This document shows, one piece after another, positions 31,192 to 38,485 of a stretch of DNA of 64,000 bases. The stretch spans positions 186,001 through 250,000 of the forward strand of contig NZ_JANKZL010000007.1 in NCBI RefSeq assembly GCF_027568395.1. Direction: 5' to 3'. How positions within the stretch are numbered: position 1 is the first letter of the stretch; the number at the start of each line of letters is the position of its first letter. The notes under the pieces are model-generated. The model had not been told where the DNA came from. It worked only from the letters and a program-made list of their open reading frames with translations, and did no database searches. The position numbers and the translations under genes are program-made. The stretch is from Aminobacter sp. HY435 (lineage in GTDB: Bacteria; Pseudomonadota; Alphaproteobacteria; Rhizobiales; Rhizobiaceae).

Positions 31192-31716
31192 ATGCCGATG
31201 ACACCAACGCACGAGACCGCTGCGGACGATCAGTTTCGCACGATGATCCAGATCGACATGCAGATTGCCTCTTTCCACGCCAATTGGTCGCACTGCGACT
31301 ACATCGCGACCTACCTGGCCCGTACCATCAGCCACAACCGGCCGGATTCTGTGTTGTTTTCGAACCTGTTCTCATCGGCCCTCAACGAGCTTCTGGAGAT
31401 CACCTTCCGCACCCGCCACAATGGCGGGGCGCTCGCATGCAAGGTGTCGCGCGACGGCGATATGGACCGCGTCGAGCTGACTTTCTCATGCGGCGAGGAA
31501 GAGCGCCGTTTCTTCGAAGCGGCGGTAGCTCGCATCCAGGCCAGCGACGTCAAGGACCGCTACCTGAGCTCGCTCTCGGGCGATGTCGCGCCCAGCCGCG
31601 ATATCATGCTGCTCGAACTGGCCGTCAGCTACAATGCGACGGTCAACCTGGGCGAGGGCGATGACGGCACGGTTACCCTCGTTGTCGATCTCCCTCTCGG
31701 GGGACTTGCACATTGA
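31192..31716 (+). CDS. Degenerate anti-sigma-type ATPase-like protein
   Basis: This protein of about 174 residues resembles the small histidine-kinase-like ATPase regulators of the slr1658 type, by position and by the segment N-E-L-L-E-I near 65-70, which aligns with the ATP-binding N-box N-E-L-I-E-N of the intact paralogue at 35267. The metal-binding Asn is replaced by Ile, and no glycine-rich lid G-x-G-L-G is visible, so ATP binding and kinase activity are doubtful. Its stop overlaps the TTG start of the STAS-methyltransferase gene (TTGA), which implies the two proteins work together. Start choice is uncertain: ATGs at 31168, 31192 and 31198 are all in frame, with only weak ribosome sites. 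The family assignment is inference. Confidence 0.6.
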   Translation: MPMTPTHETAADDQFRTMIQIDMQIASFHANWSHCDYIATYLARTISHNRPDSVLFSNLFSSALNELLEITFRTRHNGGALACKVSRDGDMDRVELTFSCGEEERRFFEAAVARIQASDVKDRYLSSLSGDVAPSRDIMLLELAVSYNATVNLGEGDDGTVTLVVDLPLGGLAH

Positions 31717-32897
31717 GCGCAACCGCTTTCGGCGCTCAGGCGCGATACAAGGCGCAATTCGACCTGAGCAACCAGGAATTCACGATATCCGGGTCCGTGC
31801 GGCCCCAGGCGATCGAGGAAATCGCGCCGTCGCTGGCATTGCTCAAGGATTCGATCGAGCGGGTGCGAGGCATCCTGTATGTGAACGTCAGGCGCCTGGC
31901 GCAAATGAACAACATGGCGTTCCACGCCTTCTCCAGGGTGATCATCGACAGCTGCCGCGCCCGGGCCGACCTCAGATTTGTGGTCATCACGTCGAGCGTC
32001 GTCGGCTGGACGACACAGAAGTTCGGCCGTCTCCACCATATCGAGCCGAACATCTCGGTCGAGGAGTACGACAGCGAGTTCTACCCCGGCCAAAGCTTCC
32101 TCGAAGAGGGCGGCTTCATCCCGATCCTGCGCACGCAGACCAAGATGACCTGGCGCCACGAGCGTGCGATCTTGCCCAGGCATGGCATGCGCGCGGGCAT
32201 CACCATGGCTGACATCTGCTGCGGTATCGGCGACTTCGCCGTGCTGGCGCAGAAGGAATTCCAGCCGGCCCGGATCGTGGCCCTCGACCATTCGAAGTCG
32301 AGCCTTGCCTATGCGCGCCAGGTCGCGGCCGAGTTCGACATCAGCGGCATCGAATACACCTATGGCGACGCGTCGGAGATGCTGCTCGAAGACAACCAGT
32401 TCGATCTTGTGACCTGCCGGCATTCGCTGCAGATTTTCGACCGGCCCGGATTGATCCTCAAGGAGCTGTTCCGGATCTGCAAGCCGGGCGGCCGCGTCTA
32501 CATCACCAATGAGAAGAACTCGCACTGCCTCGGCGAACCACGCGCCGAAAGCATCCAGTGGACCTACACCGAGGTGGCCAGGCTGTTCGAGCATTTCGAC
32601 ATGGACGTCGAGCTGGGACCGAAGAGCCGGCGCTACCTGACCGACGCCGGTTTCGACGACATCCGCGTCGAAAGCTTCATGGTGACGAATCTCGACGGCG
32701 ACCCGCAGGACTTTGCCGATGTCGTCGCCGCGTGGGAAGATGTCTATGCCGGAGAGATGGCGGTCAAGCGCGGCGATTCGCCGGAATTCATCAAGCAGTT
32801 CCGGCAGGGCTTCAAGGATCATATATTTGCGGCACTTCATCCCAAGGGATATGCGGGCTGGCCGATCTGGGTCGCATCGGGACGTAAACCACGATGA
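31713..32897 (+). CDS. STAS-like domain fused to SAM methyltransferase
   Basis: This 394-residue cytoplasmic protein has two parts. Residues about 10-125 look like a STAS domain of the slr1659 type. The usual phosphorylatable Ser in N-S-S-G is absent, the aligned segment being M-N-N-M-A-F at 65-70. Residues about 150-390 are a class I methyltransferase with motif I A-D-I-C-C-G-I-G-D near 166-174, A-L-D-H-S after it, and the post-motif block C-K-P-G-G-R-V-Y-I. The substrate is unknown; the fold is UbiE/Methyltransf_11-like. The start is TTG 31713, overlapping the preceding stop, with GGGGGA about 9 bases upstream. The end overlaps the phosphatase gene by four bases. A STAS domain steering a methyltransferase would be an unusual partner-switch output. 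Confidence 0.75.
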   Translation: MSATAFGAQARYKAQFDLSNQEFTISGSVRPQAIEEIAPSLALLKDSIERVRGILYVNVRRLAQMNNMAFHAFSRVIIDSCRARADLRFVVITSSVVGWTTQKFGRLHHIEPNISVEEYDSEFYPGQSFLEEGGFIPILRTQTKMTWRHERAILPRHGMRAGITMADICCGIGDFAVLAQKEFQPARIVALDHSKSSLAYARQVAAEFDISGIEYTYGDASEMLLEDNQFDLVTCRHSLQIFDRPGLILKELFRICKPGGRVYITNEKNSHCLGEPRAESIQWTYTEVARLFEHFDMDVELGPKSRRYLTDAGFDDIRVESFMVTNLDGDPQDFADVVAAWEDVYAGEMAVKRGDSPEFIKQFRQGFKDHIFAALHPKGYAGWPIWVASGRKPR

Positions 32898-35263
32898 GTG
32901 ACGACAGCAAGGAAATGCCCCGTTTCGGGCTGCGCTCGTTCCGCGCCAAGTTCGTGCTTGTCGTGGGCGGTGCGGTGCTGTTCGACCTGCTGCTGAGCGG
33001 CGGGCTGGCGTTGTGGAACGTGCAGCGGCTATCGCAGGACGCGGCGTCGGAAGTTGGCGCCGGCCTGACCGAGGCCAACCAGGATTACATACGCTCCTAC
33101 GCGGAATCGACGGCTTCGCGCGTCGACCTTCTGCTCGACCGCGTCCATGCCGACGTGCAATCGCTGGCCGGCGTGATCCAGGGGCAGATCGACGATCCCG
33201 ACAGACAGGCGAAGGTGGGCTCGACGCTTGCCGGCCAGGCATCTGGTTCGGTGGATGTCGTCTACGACGCGAAGGGCCAATGGGCGCAGAACCTCCCGGG
33301 GGCCCCGTCGGTGGTCAGCGTCTGGAGCTACCTGCTCGGCCCTGATCACAAGCCGTTGCCTGCCGTCCAGCAGGAGATCGACAACAGCGCGGTGCTCGAC
33401 CTCGTCGCGCCGAGCCTGATGAACAGCGGTTCGTCGAAGCTGCAGATGTATTTCATCGGGCCGAAGGAACGGCCGATCTTCCGCACAGCACCCTATACCG
33501 ACCAGGCGCAGACCTTCGACAGGCTGTACCCCGGGCACAACAGCGCGGAATTCTGGGAGTTCTTCTTTCCCGGAATCTATGGCTCGTGGGAGCAATGGGC
33601 GCGCGATCCGGCGACGCGTCCGGTACCGGAAAGCAGCATCACCCAGACCGCCCCCTACACCGACGCGATCACCGGCAAGCTCATCGTCAGCTTCTTCCAC
33701 CCCCTGTGGACCAAGGACCGCAAGGGCGTGGCCGGTGCGGCGGGCGCCGACATCACGCTCGACCAGCTTGCCGAGATCGTCGAGAACGTGAAGATCGCCG
33801 AGACCGGCTTCGGCTTCCTCAGCATGCCGAACGGCAACGTCATCGCCATCAATCCGAAGAGCGAAGCGACGATCGGCCTCGTTTCGTCGAGCGACAAGGG
33901 CGTCGACGGCGTTACCGGACTGGAGCGTTCGTTGCACGGCAGCACGCAGCCGGCGATCGCCTCGCTCGATCTCAAGCAAGAAAATGACGGCGTCATCCAG
34001 CACGTCATGCTGCAGCAGGATGGCGAGAGCGTTCCCTATATCGTGGTACTCAAGGGACTGAAGCCGACCAATCTGTGGAGCGCCGGGCCGGCTGAAAAGC
34101 AGGCAATGTCGGTCGGCATCGTCGTGCCGGAGGGCGAGATCTACGCCTCGCTGGTTGCCGCCCAGGAGAGCATTTCAAAGGCCACGAACCGCATCCTGCT
34201 CTATCAGTTGCTGGCGATCATCGTTTCGCTGCTGATCGTGTTCGCCGCGGTGTTCGGGCTGTCGAAGCGCATCACGGCGGGCCTCAGCGCGCTGGCAGCT
34301 GCTGCCCGGCGCTTGCAGAACAAGGACTACTCGGTCCGCGTCAACATCCCGACCAAGGACGAGGTCGGAGAGGTGGGCGTCGCGTTCAACCGCATGGCCG
34401 AGGAGATCAGCTACAACACCGAAAATCTCGAGCAGCTGGTGGACGAGCGCACCAGGGACCTTGAATACGCCAATGTCGAGATTTCCTCGCTCAATGAGAA
34501 ACTGCGCAGCGAAAATGTCCGCCTCGGTGCCGAACTCGACGTCGCCCGCCAGATCCAGATGATGGTTCTGCCCAAGGACCGCGAGCTCGCCAAGATTCCG
34601 GGCGTCGAAATCGCTGCCTTCATGCGCCCGGCCGACGAAGTCGGCGGCGATTATTACGACGTCTTGCAGCACGCCGGGAAGCTGAAGATCGGCATCGGCG
34701 ACGTCACCGGGCACGGCCTGGAAAGCGGCGTCCTGATGCTGATGGTGCAGTCGGTGGCGCGCGCGTTGCAGGAAACCGGGCAGGGGGACCCGCTGCTGTT
34801 CCTCAACCAGCTCAACCGGGCCATCTTCAAGAACCTCGAGCGGACCAACTCCGACAAGCATCTGTCGCTGGCGTTCCTCGACTATGAAGACGAACACTTG
34901 GTGCTGTCGGGGCAGCACGAGGAGGTGCTTGTCGTGCGCGCCGGTGGCTCGGTCGAGCGTATCGACACGATCGACCTCGGCCTGCCCATCGGCCTCGAGA
35001 AAGACATTTCGCCATTCGTGGCGACACGCAACATACCCTTCGCCAGCGGCGACGTGGTGGTCCTGCACACGGACGGCGTGACTGAAGCCGAGGGCGCGCG
35101 CGGCGAACTGTTCGGTCTCGACAGGCTTTGCGAAAGCGCGGTGCAGCGTCGCGGGGCCAGCGCCGAAGAAATCAAGACGGGTATCGTCGAGGACCTCATG
35201 GCCCACATCGGAACCCGAAAAATCCACGACGACATCACCCTCGTCGTCATGAGGCACAGGTGA
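32894..35263 (+). CDS. Membrane SpoIIE-family PP2C phosphatase with sensor domain
   Basis: This 789-residue protein has an N-terminal membrane helix (about 19-42) and a large external region (about 45-430, with the look of a dCACHE sensor). A second helix (about 434-456), a HAMP domain (about 457-512), a coiled coil and a PP2C-type phosphatase domain (about 555-789) follow. The metal-binding aspartates are visible in V-G-G-D-Y-Y-D, G-D-V-T-G-H-G, H-T-D-G-V-T-E and H-D-D-I-T-L. Such proteins dephosphorylate a STAS anti-anti-sigma partner in response to an external signal. The likely substrate is the STAS protein at 35841. The start overlaps the methyltransferase stop (ATGA). Confidence 0.9.
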   Translation: MSDDSKEMPRFGLRSFRAKFVLVVGGAVLFDLLLSGGLALWNVQRLSQDAASEVGAGLTEANQDYIRSYAESTASRVDLLLDRVHADVQSLAGVIQGQIDDPDRQAKVGSTLAGQASGSVDVVYDAKGQWAQNLPGAPSVVSVWSYLLGPDHKPLPAVQQEIDNSAVLDLVAPSLMNSGSSKLQMYFIGPKERPIFRTAPYTDQAQTFDRLYPGHNSAEFWEFFFPGIYGSWEQWARDPATRPVPESSITQTAPYTDAITGKLIVSFFHPLWTKDRKGVAGAAGADITLDQLAEIVENVKIAETGFGFLSMPNGNVIAINPKSEATIGLVSSSDKGVDGVTGLERSLHGSTQPAIASLDLKQENDGVIQHVMLQQDGESVPYIVVLKGLKPTNLWSAGPAEKQAMSVGIVVPEGEIYASLVAAQESISKATNRILLYQLLAIIVSLLIVFAAVFGLSKRITAGLSALAAAARRLQNKDYSVRVNIPTKDEVGEVGVAFNRMAEEISYNTENLEQLVDERTRDLEYANVEISSLNEKLRSENVRLGAELDVARQIQMMVLPKDRELAKIPGVEIAAFMRPADEVGGDYYDVLQHAGKLKIGIGDVTGHGLESGVLMLMVQSVARALQETGQGDPLLFLNQLNRAIFKNLERTNSDKHLSLAFLDYEDEHLVLSGQHEEVLVVRAGGSVERIDTIDLGLPIGLEKDISPFVATRNIPFASGDVVVLHTDGVTEAEGARGELFGLDRLCESAVQRRGASAEEIKTGIVEDLMAHIGTRKIHDDITLVVMRHR

Positions 35264-35266
35264 GCC

Positions 35267-35824
35267 ATGACCACTCTGTATGGACCAGCCGAGATCGTGA
35301 TCGGCATGAACGACAGCATCAGCCGCGTCAGGCTGTTCGACGGGCCGCTTGACCTGAAGTGGCACCATTGCGCCACGACGTCGGATTTCATCGCCGACAT
35401 GTTCGCGCTGCCCTATCATTCCTCGCGCAACGACTATCGCGAGGTCCGGCACAATATCGGCTACCTGGTCAACGAACTGATCGAGAATGCGGTGAAGTTC
35501 CGCGAACCGGGCGAGATCATGGTCGAGGCGTCCATGGATCAGGACAGCTTCAAGGTGAAGGTTTCCAATGTCGTCGCAACGCAAACCGCGGCTGCCTTCC
35601 AGGAACTGCTTTCGGAGATCACCGTGGGCGATCCGGGCGACCTGCTGATCGAGCGCATCGAGGCCAATGCCGCGGATCCCGAGGCTTCCGGCTCGGGCCT
35701 TGGCCTGTTGACGCTGATGAGCGACTATGGCGCGCGTCTTGCCTGGATCTTCAGCCCTGTCGATGACGGCAAGCGCGTGCACGTCGAGACATTCGCCACC
35801 ATCCCCGTCTCCCAGTCCCACTAG
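35267..35824 (+). CDS. Anti-sigma-type ATPase regulator (slr1658-like)
   Basis: This 185-residue cytoplasmic protein of the histidine-kinase-like ATPase fold resembles the slr1658 superfamily of partner-switch regulators. The N-box N-E-L-I-E-N is at 69-74 and the glycine-rich lid G-S-G-L-G near 142-146; both look functional. It would be expected to phosphorylate the STAS serine of the next gene, with the SpoIIE phosphatase reversing this. It starts 3 bases after the phosphatase stop, and the STAS gene follows after 16 bases. Confidence 0.8.
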   Translation: MTTLYGPAEIVIGMNDSISRVRLFDGPLDLKWHHCATTSDFIADMFALPYHSSRNDYREVRHNIGYLVNELIENAVKFREPGEIMVEASMDQDSFKVKVSNVVATQTAAAFQELLSEITVGDPGDLLIERIEANAADPEASGSGLGLLTLMSDYGARLAWIFSPVDDGKRVHVETFATIPVSQSH

Positions 35825-35840
35825 AAAAGCAGAACCGCTC

Positions 35841-36179
35841 ATGGAAATCAAAACGGACGAATACCGTGTCTGGACCGAGGGAACGGACGTCCATTTCGAC
35901 GGCACCATGCGGCTGTCGGGCACCGACGCCTACGCACCGATCATGGCGCTGATGACCGACATTCTGGCGACGAAGCCGGCGTCGATCACGCTCGACCTGA
36001 CGGACCTCGAATTCCTCAACTCGTCCGGGATCAACCTTCTGGCGAAATTCACCATCGAGGTGCGCAAGCATCCCGACGTCCAACTGGTCGTCAAGGGCAG
36101 CTCGGAGATCCCCTGGCAGACCAAGTCGCTGCCAAATCTCAAGAAGCTGCATCCGGCCGTATCGCTTCAGGTCGACTGA
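35841..36179 (+). CDS. STAS-domain anti-anti-sigma-type regulator (slr1659-like)
   Basis: This 112-residue single-domain STAS protein resembles the slr1659 superfamily. The phosphoacceptor motif is N-S-S-G at 60-63, preceded by the usual hydrophobic strand L-D-L-T-D-L-E-F-L. It is probably the switch protein whose phosphorylation state is set by the adjacent ATPase and SpoIIE phosphatase. I chose ATG 35841 because the longer open frame from 35727 overlaps the ATPase gene and adds low-complexity residues. No sigma factor is encoded nearby, so the output is not obvious. Confidence 0.82.
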   Translation: MEIKTDEYRVWTEGTDVHFDGTMRLSGTDAYAPIMALMTDILATKPASITLDLTDLEFLNSSGINLLAKFTIEVRKHPDVQLVVKGSSEIPWQTKSLPNLKKLHPAVSLQVD

Positions 36180-36383
36180 TCGCGCTTGCCTTGCCCGTCG
36201 GGCGGCAGCTTTCCAGCACCTTCACTGCTTCCGATGTGGGCAAGGCAGGCGGCTATCTTTTCGCCCGACGCAACGCTTGCGCTCGTGAAGCGTTGTGCCG
36301 GAGAGAATTGCGCGAGGGCTTGGCAACGGGATGGGAAGTTCTACCGGACTCTGAGGCACTGTGATGCCAAGCAGGAGGTTGCG

Positions 36384-36461
36384 ATGGACTGGACAGACTG
36401 GTTCTACCTGGCGGTGATGTTCGGAGCGTCGAGCGCGGTCGTCTGGGTAATGGGAATCTGA
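36384..36461 (+). CDS. 25-residue membrane peptide
   Basis: A short open frame with a near-ideal ribosome site (AGGAGG at 36373-36378, 5 bases before the ATG) encodes 25 residues. The N-terminus M-D-W-T-D-W-F-Y is polar and aromatic; a single hydrophobic segment follows to the stop. It looks like a small single-pass inner-membrane peptide. It follows the STAS gene after 204 bases and precedes the palindromic repeats. No function is known to me. The strong ribosome site and hydrophobic pattern support its being real, but the length is too short for certainty. Confidence 0.5.
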   Translation: MDWTDWFYLAVMFGASSAVVWVMGI

Positions 36462-36498
36462 ACGCCCGCCCAAGCATTTGGAAGCTGCCGTTCGGCTA

Positions 36499-36546
36499 GC
36501 GCATCGGCCCGAAAATCGGAACCGATTTTCGGAAAGCACGATGCGC
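36499..36546. repeat. Rhizobial-type intergenic palindromic repeat, part A
   Basis: CCGAAAATCGG (36509-36519) and CCGATTTTCGG (36522-36532) are perfect inverted 11-base arms around AA, inside outer arms GCGCATCG (36499-36506) and CGATGCGC (36539-36546). The sequence has the look of an abundant intergenic repeat I associate with Mesorhizobium genomes. A diverged relative occurs at 46577. Genome-wide abundance is from memory. Confidence 0.7.
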
Positions 36547-36560
36547 CAACTCAGTAAGTA

Positions 36561-36600
36561 AGAGCGTCCTTTGTGCGTCCATTCGGACGCACGGCGCTCT
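36561..36600. repeat. Rhizobial-type intergenic palindromic repeat, part B
   Basis: GTGCGTCC (36573-36580) pairs with GGACGCAC (36585-36592) around ATTC, inside outer arms AGAGCG (36561-36566) and CGCTCT (36595-36600). It lies 14 bases after part A, and the two probably travel as one composite element. It could be transcribed as a double hairpin. Confidence 0.65.
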
Positions 36601-36639
36601 AGACTACGCAGGCGAATATCGATTCGGATGCTCCCTGCG

Positions 36640-37125
36640 ATGAACAAGACGGTCTCGACATTTCTGCTGATCTCAGCTCTTACAGCCTTGCTGATGGCGC
36701 TCAGCCTTGCGGTGCTTCAGCATGGCTACCCTTTCGGCAACTCTGGGGCAAAGCGGCTGGAAGCCATCGCCAACGCCGACAGCTTCCTGCCGCTGGCCGG
36801 CATTTATTTCTTCGCGGCACTTTTGATGATGGTACTGCCGCTGAAGGCGGCGAGCTTCGTGCTGCTCAACGCCGCCGACATGCTCAATTGGGTGGTGGTT
36901 GCGCTGTTTGCGACCATTGTCGGCTGCATCGCCGCGCGCTGGGCGTTCGGCCAGACGTCGGCGCCATCGGCGCTTCTCAACTGGCGTTTCCTGGTCGTTG
37001 CCGCCGTGGTCGGCAGCCATCTCGCAATGAACGAGTTTCGGCGAAACGTGCTGTTGCGCAGCCTCGCCTTCGTTGTGTTCGCCGTTGCCACGTTGGCATG
37101 CCTTTTTTGGTCGTTCCGGTTTTGA
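36640..37125 (+). CDS. Hypothetical four-helix membrane protein
   Basis: I do not recognise this family. The 161-residue product has about four hydrophobic helices (near 6-26, 49-68, 79-99 and 111-129), with a fifth possible at the C-terminus (140-158). Charged and polar residues (S-G-A-K-R-L-E near 34-40) fill the first loop. It is probably an inner-membrane protein. ATG 36640 (M-N-K-T) is preferred; ATG 36628 is in frame and possible, and neither has a strong ribosome site. It stands alone between the palindromic repeats and the polyol regulator. Confidence 0.7.
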   Translation: MNKTVSTFLLISALTALLMALSLAVLQHGYPFGNSGAKRLEAIANADSFLPLAGIYFFAALLMMVLPLKAASFVLLNAADMLNWVVVALFATIVGCIAARWAFGQTSAPSALLNWRFLVVAAVVGSHLAMNEFRRNVLLRSLAFVVFAVATLACLFWSFRF

Positions 37126-37339
37126 GTTCGACGCAGCCCTCGGAACCATTGAGACCACACGCCGTTCCCTCTGCAACCGAAAGGGGAGCCAGATATCCAG
37201 GCGGCCGCAACGCCGGTGACTTGGGAGTTCGGCCGATTTTTGCCCGTCGCACCGCTCGAACAAATGCCGCACTGCTGAGGCAATTGCACAATGACGCAAA
37301 GCCTGCGAAACTGCCCCAAGCATTTCGAGGCATTTTCAC

Positions 37340-38296
37340 ATGAGCGCCCGGCAAGACAGCGGCAACCCACGACTCGACGAGGCGGCTCGCGCCGGCTGGC
37401 TCTATTATGTCGCCGGCAACACGCAGGACCAGATCGCCGCCAAACTCGGCGTATCGCGCCAGACGGCGCAGCGCCTGGTGTCGCTGGCAATGTCCGAAGG
37501 ACTGATCAAGGTCCGCGTCGACCACCCCATCGCCAGTTGCCTGGATCTCGCCGCAAGGCTGCGATCCCGCTTCGCGCTGGATCTGGTCGAAGTAACGCCG
37601 AGCGATCCCGACTCCACCTCTTCCACCATGGGCATCGCCCAGGCCGCGGCAGCGGAAATCGAAAAATGGCTGCGCTCGCCCGAGCCGATCGTGATGGCCA
37701 TCGGCACCGGCCGAACGCTGAAGGCAGCGATCGAACAATTGCCGCCGATGGAGTGCCCGCAACACAAGGTGGTTTCGCTGACCGGCAACATTTCGCCCGA
37801 CGGTTCGGCCGCGTTCTACAACGTCATCTTCACGATGGCCGACACCATCAAGGCCCGTAGTTTTCCAATGCCTTTGCCGGCAATCGCCTCGTCTCCGGAC
37901 GAGCGCAAGATGCTGCACAGCCAGCCACTGATCCAGCCGACATTGGCACTCGCGGCCCAGGCCGACGTTACCTTTGTCGGTGTTGGCGACATGGGGCCGA
38001 AGGCGCCGCTCTACGAAGACGGTTTCATCACCGAAACCGAGCTCAAGGCGCTGCAGAAGGCGGGTGCGGTCGGCGAAATCGTTGGCTGGGCGTTCGACAA
38101 GGATGGCCGGCTTATCGAGGGCATCACCAATGACCGCGTCGCCTCGGCGCCGCTGCCGTCGCGCGAAAAGTCGCTCGTCGTCGCCCTTGCCATGGGCGAG
38201 CGAAAGCTGCCCGGCATCCTGGCCGCGATCACGCGCCGCCTCGTCAACGGGCTGATTACCGACGAGCGCACCGCCGCGGCCCTTCTCGCGGGCTGA
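37340..38296 (+). CDS. SorC/DeoR-type sugar-binding transcriptional regulator
   Basis: This 318-residue DNA-binding protein of the SorC family has an N-terminal helix-turn-helix (T-Q-D-Q-I-A-A-K-L-G-V-S-R-Q-T-A-Q-R-L near 28-46). A C-terminal sugar-phosphate sensor domain of the glucosamine-6-phosphate deaminase-like fold follows, with I-G-T-G-R-T near 119-124. It lies directly before the smoEFGK operon and almost certainly controls it in response to a polyol or its product. GAGG lies about 10 bases before the ATG. Confidence 0.88.
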   Translation: MSARQDSGNPRLDEAARAGWLYYVAGNTQDQIAAKLGVSRQTAQRLVSLAMSEGLIKVRVDHPIASCLDLAARLRSRFALDLVEVTPSDPDSTSSTMGIAQAAAAEIEKWLRSPEPIVMAIGTGRTLKAAIEQLPPMECPQHKVVSLTGNISPDGSAAFYNVIFTMADTIKARSFPMPLPAIASSPDERKMLHSQPLIQPTLALAAQADVTFVGVGDMGPKAPLYEDGFITETELKALQKAGAVGEIVGWAFDKDGRLIEGITNDRVASAPLPSREKSLVVALAMGERKLPGILAAITRRLVNGLITDERTAAALLAG

Positions 38297-38356
38297 GGCT
38301 GCCCACGCGGCAAGGCAGCGACCCGGCCTCTACCAGGACATCGTTATCATCATCGA

Positions 38357-38390
38357 CCCGCGCGCCGGCAACCCCGGCCTGCGGGTTTTT
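38357..38390 (+). terminator. Rho-independent terminator after regulator gene
   Basis: CCCGC (38357-38361) pairs with GCGGG (38381-38385), and GCCGG (38364-38368) with CCGGC (38374-38378), separated by a small internal loop and followed directly by TTTTT (38386-38390). It separates the regulator transcript from the polyol promoter at 38410. Confidence 0.75.
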
Positions 38391-38409
38391 GCCGTCAGCA
38401 GATTCCCGC

Positions 38410-38463
38410 TTGACATAAATCACGACGAATGAATAATTGCTCACAACCAAGGCAAATGCTCAC
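38410..38463 (+). promoter_or_regulatory. Predicted promoter and operator of the smo operon
   Basis: TTGACA (38410-38415) is followed after 16 bases by AATAAT (38432-38437), a near-consensus sigma-70-type promoter. Two direct copies of TGCTCAC lie just downstream, at 38438-38444 and 38457-38463, 19 bases apart (about two helix turns). They overlap the expected transcription start and are good candidates for the binding site of the SorC-type regulator encoded upstream. Confidence 0.65.
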
Positions 38464-38485
38464 TTTGGTTTTTGGGAGGAATTCG

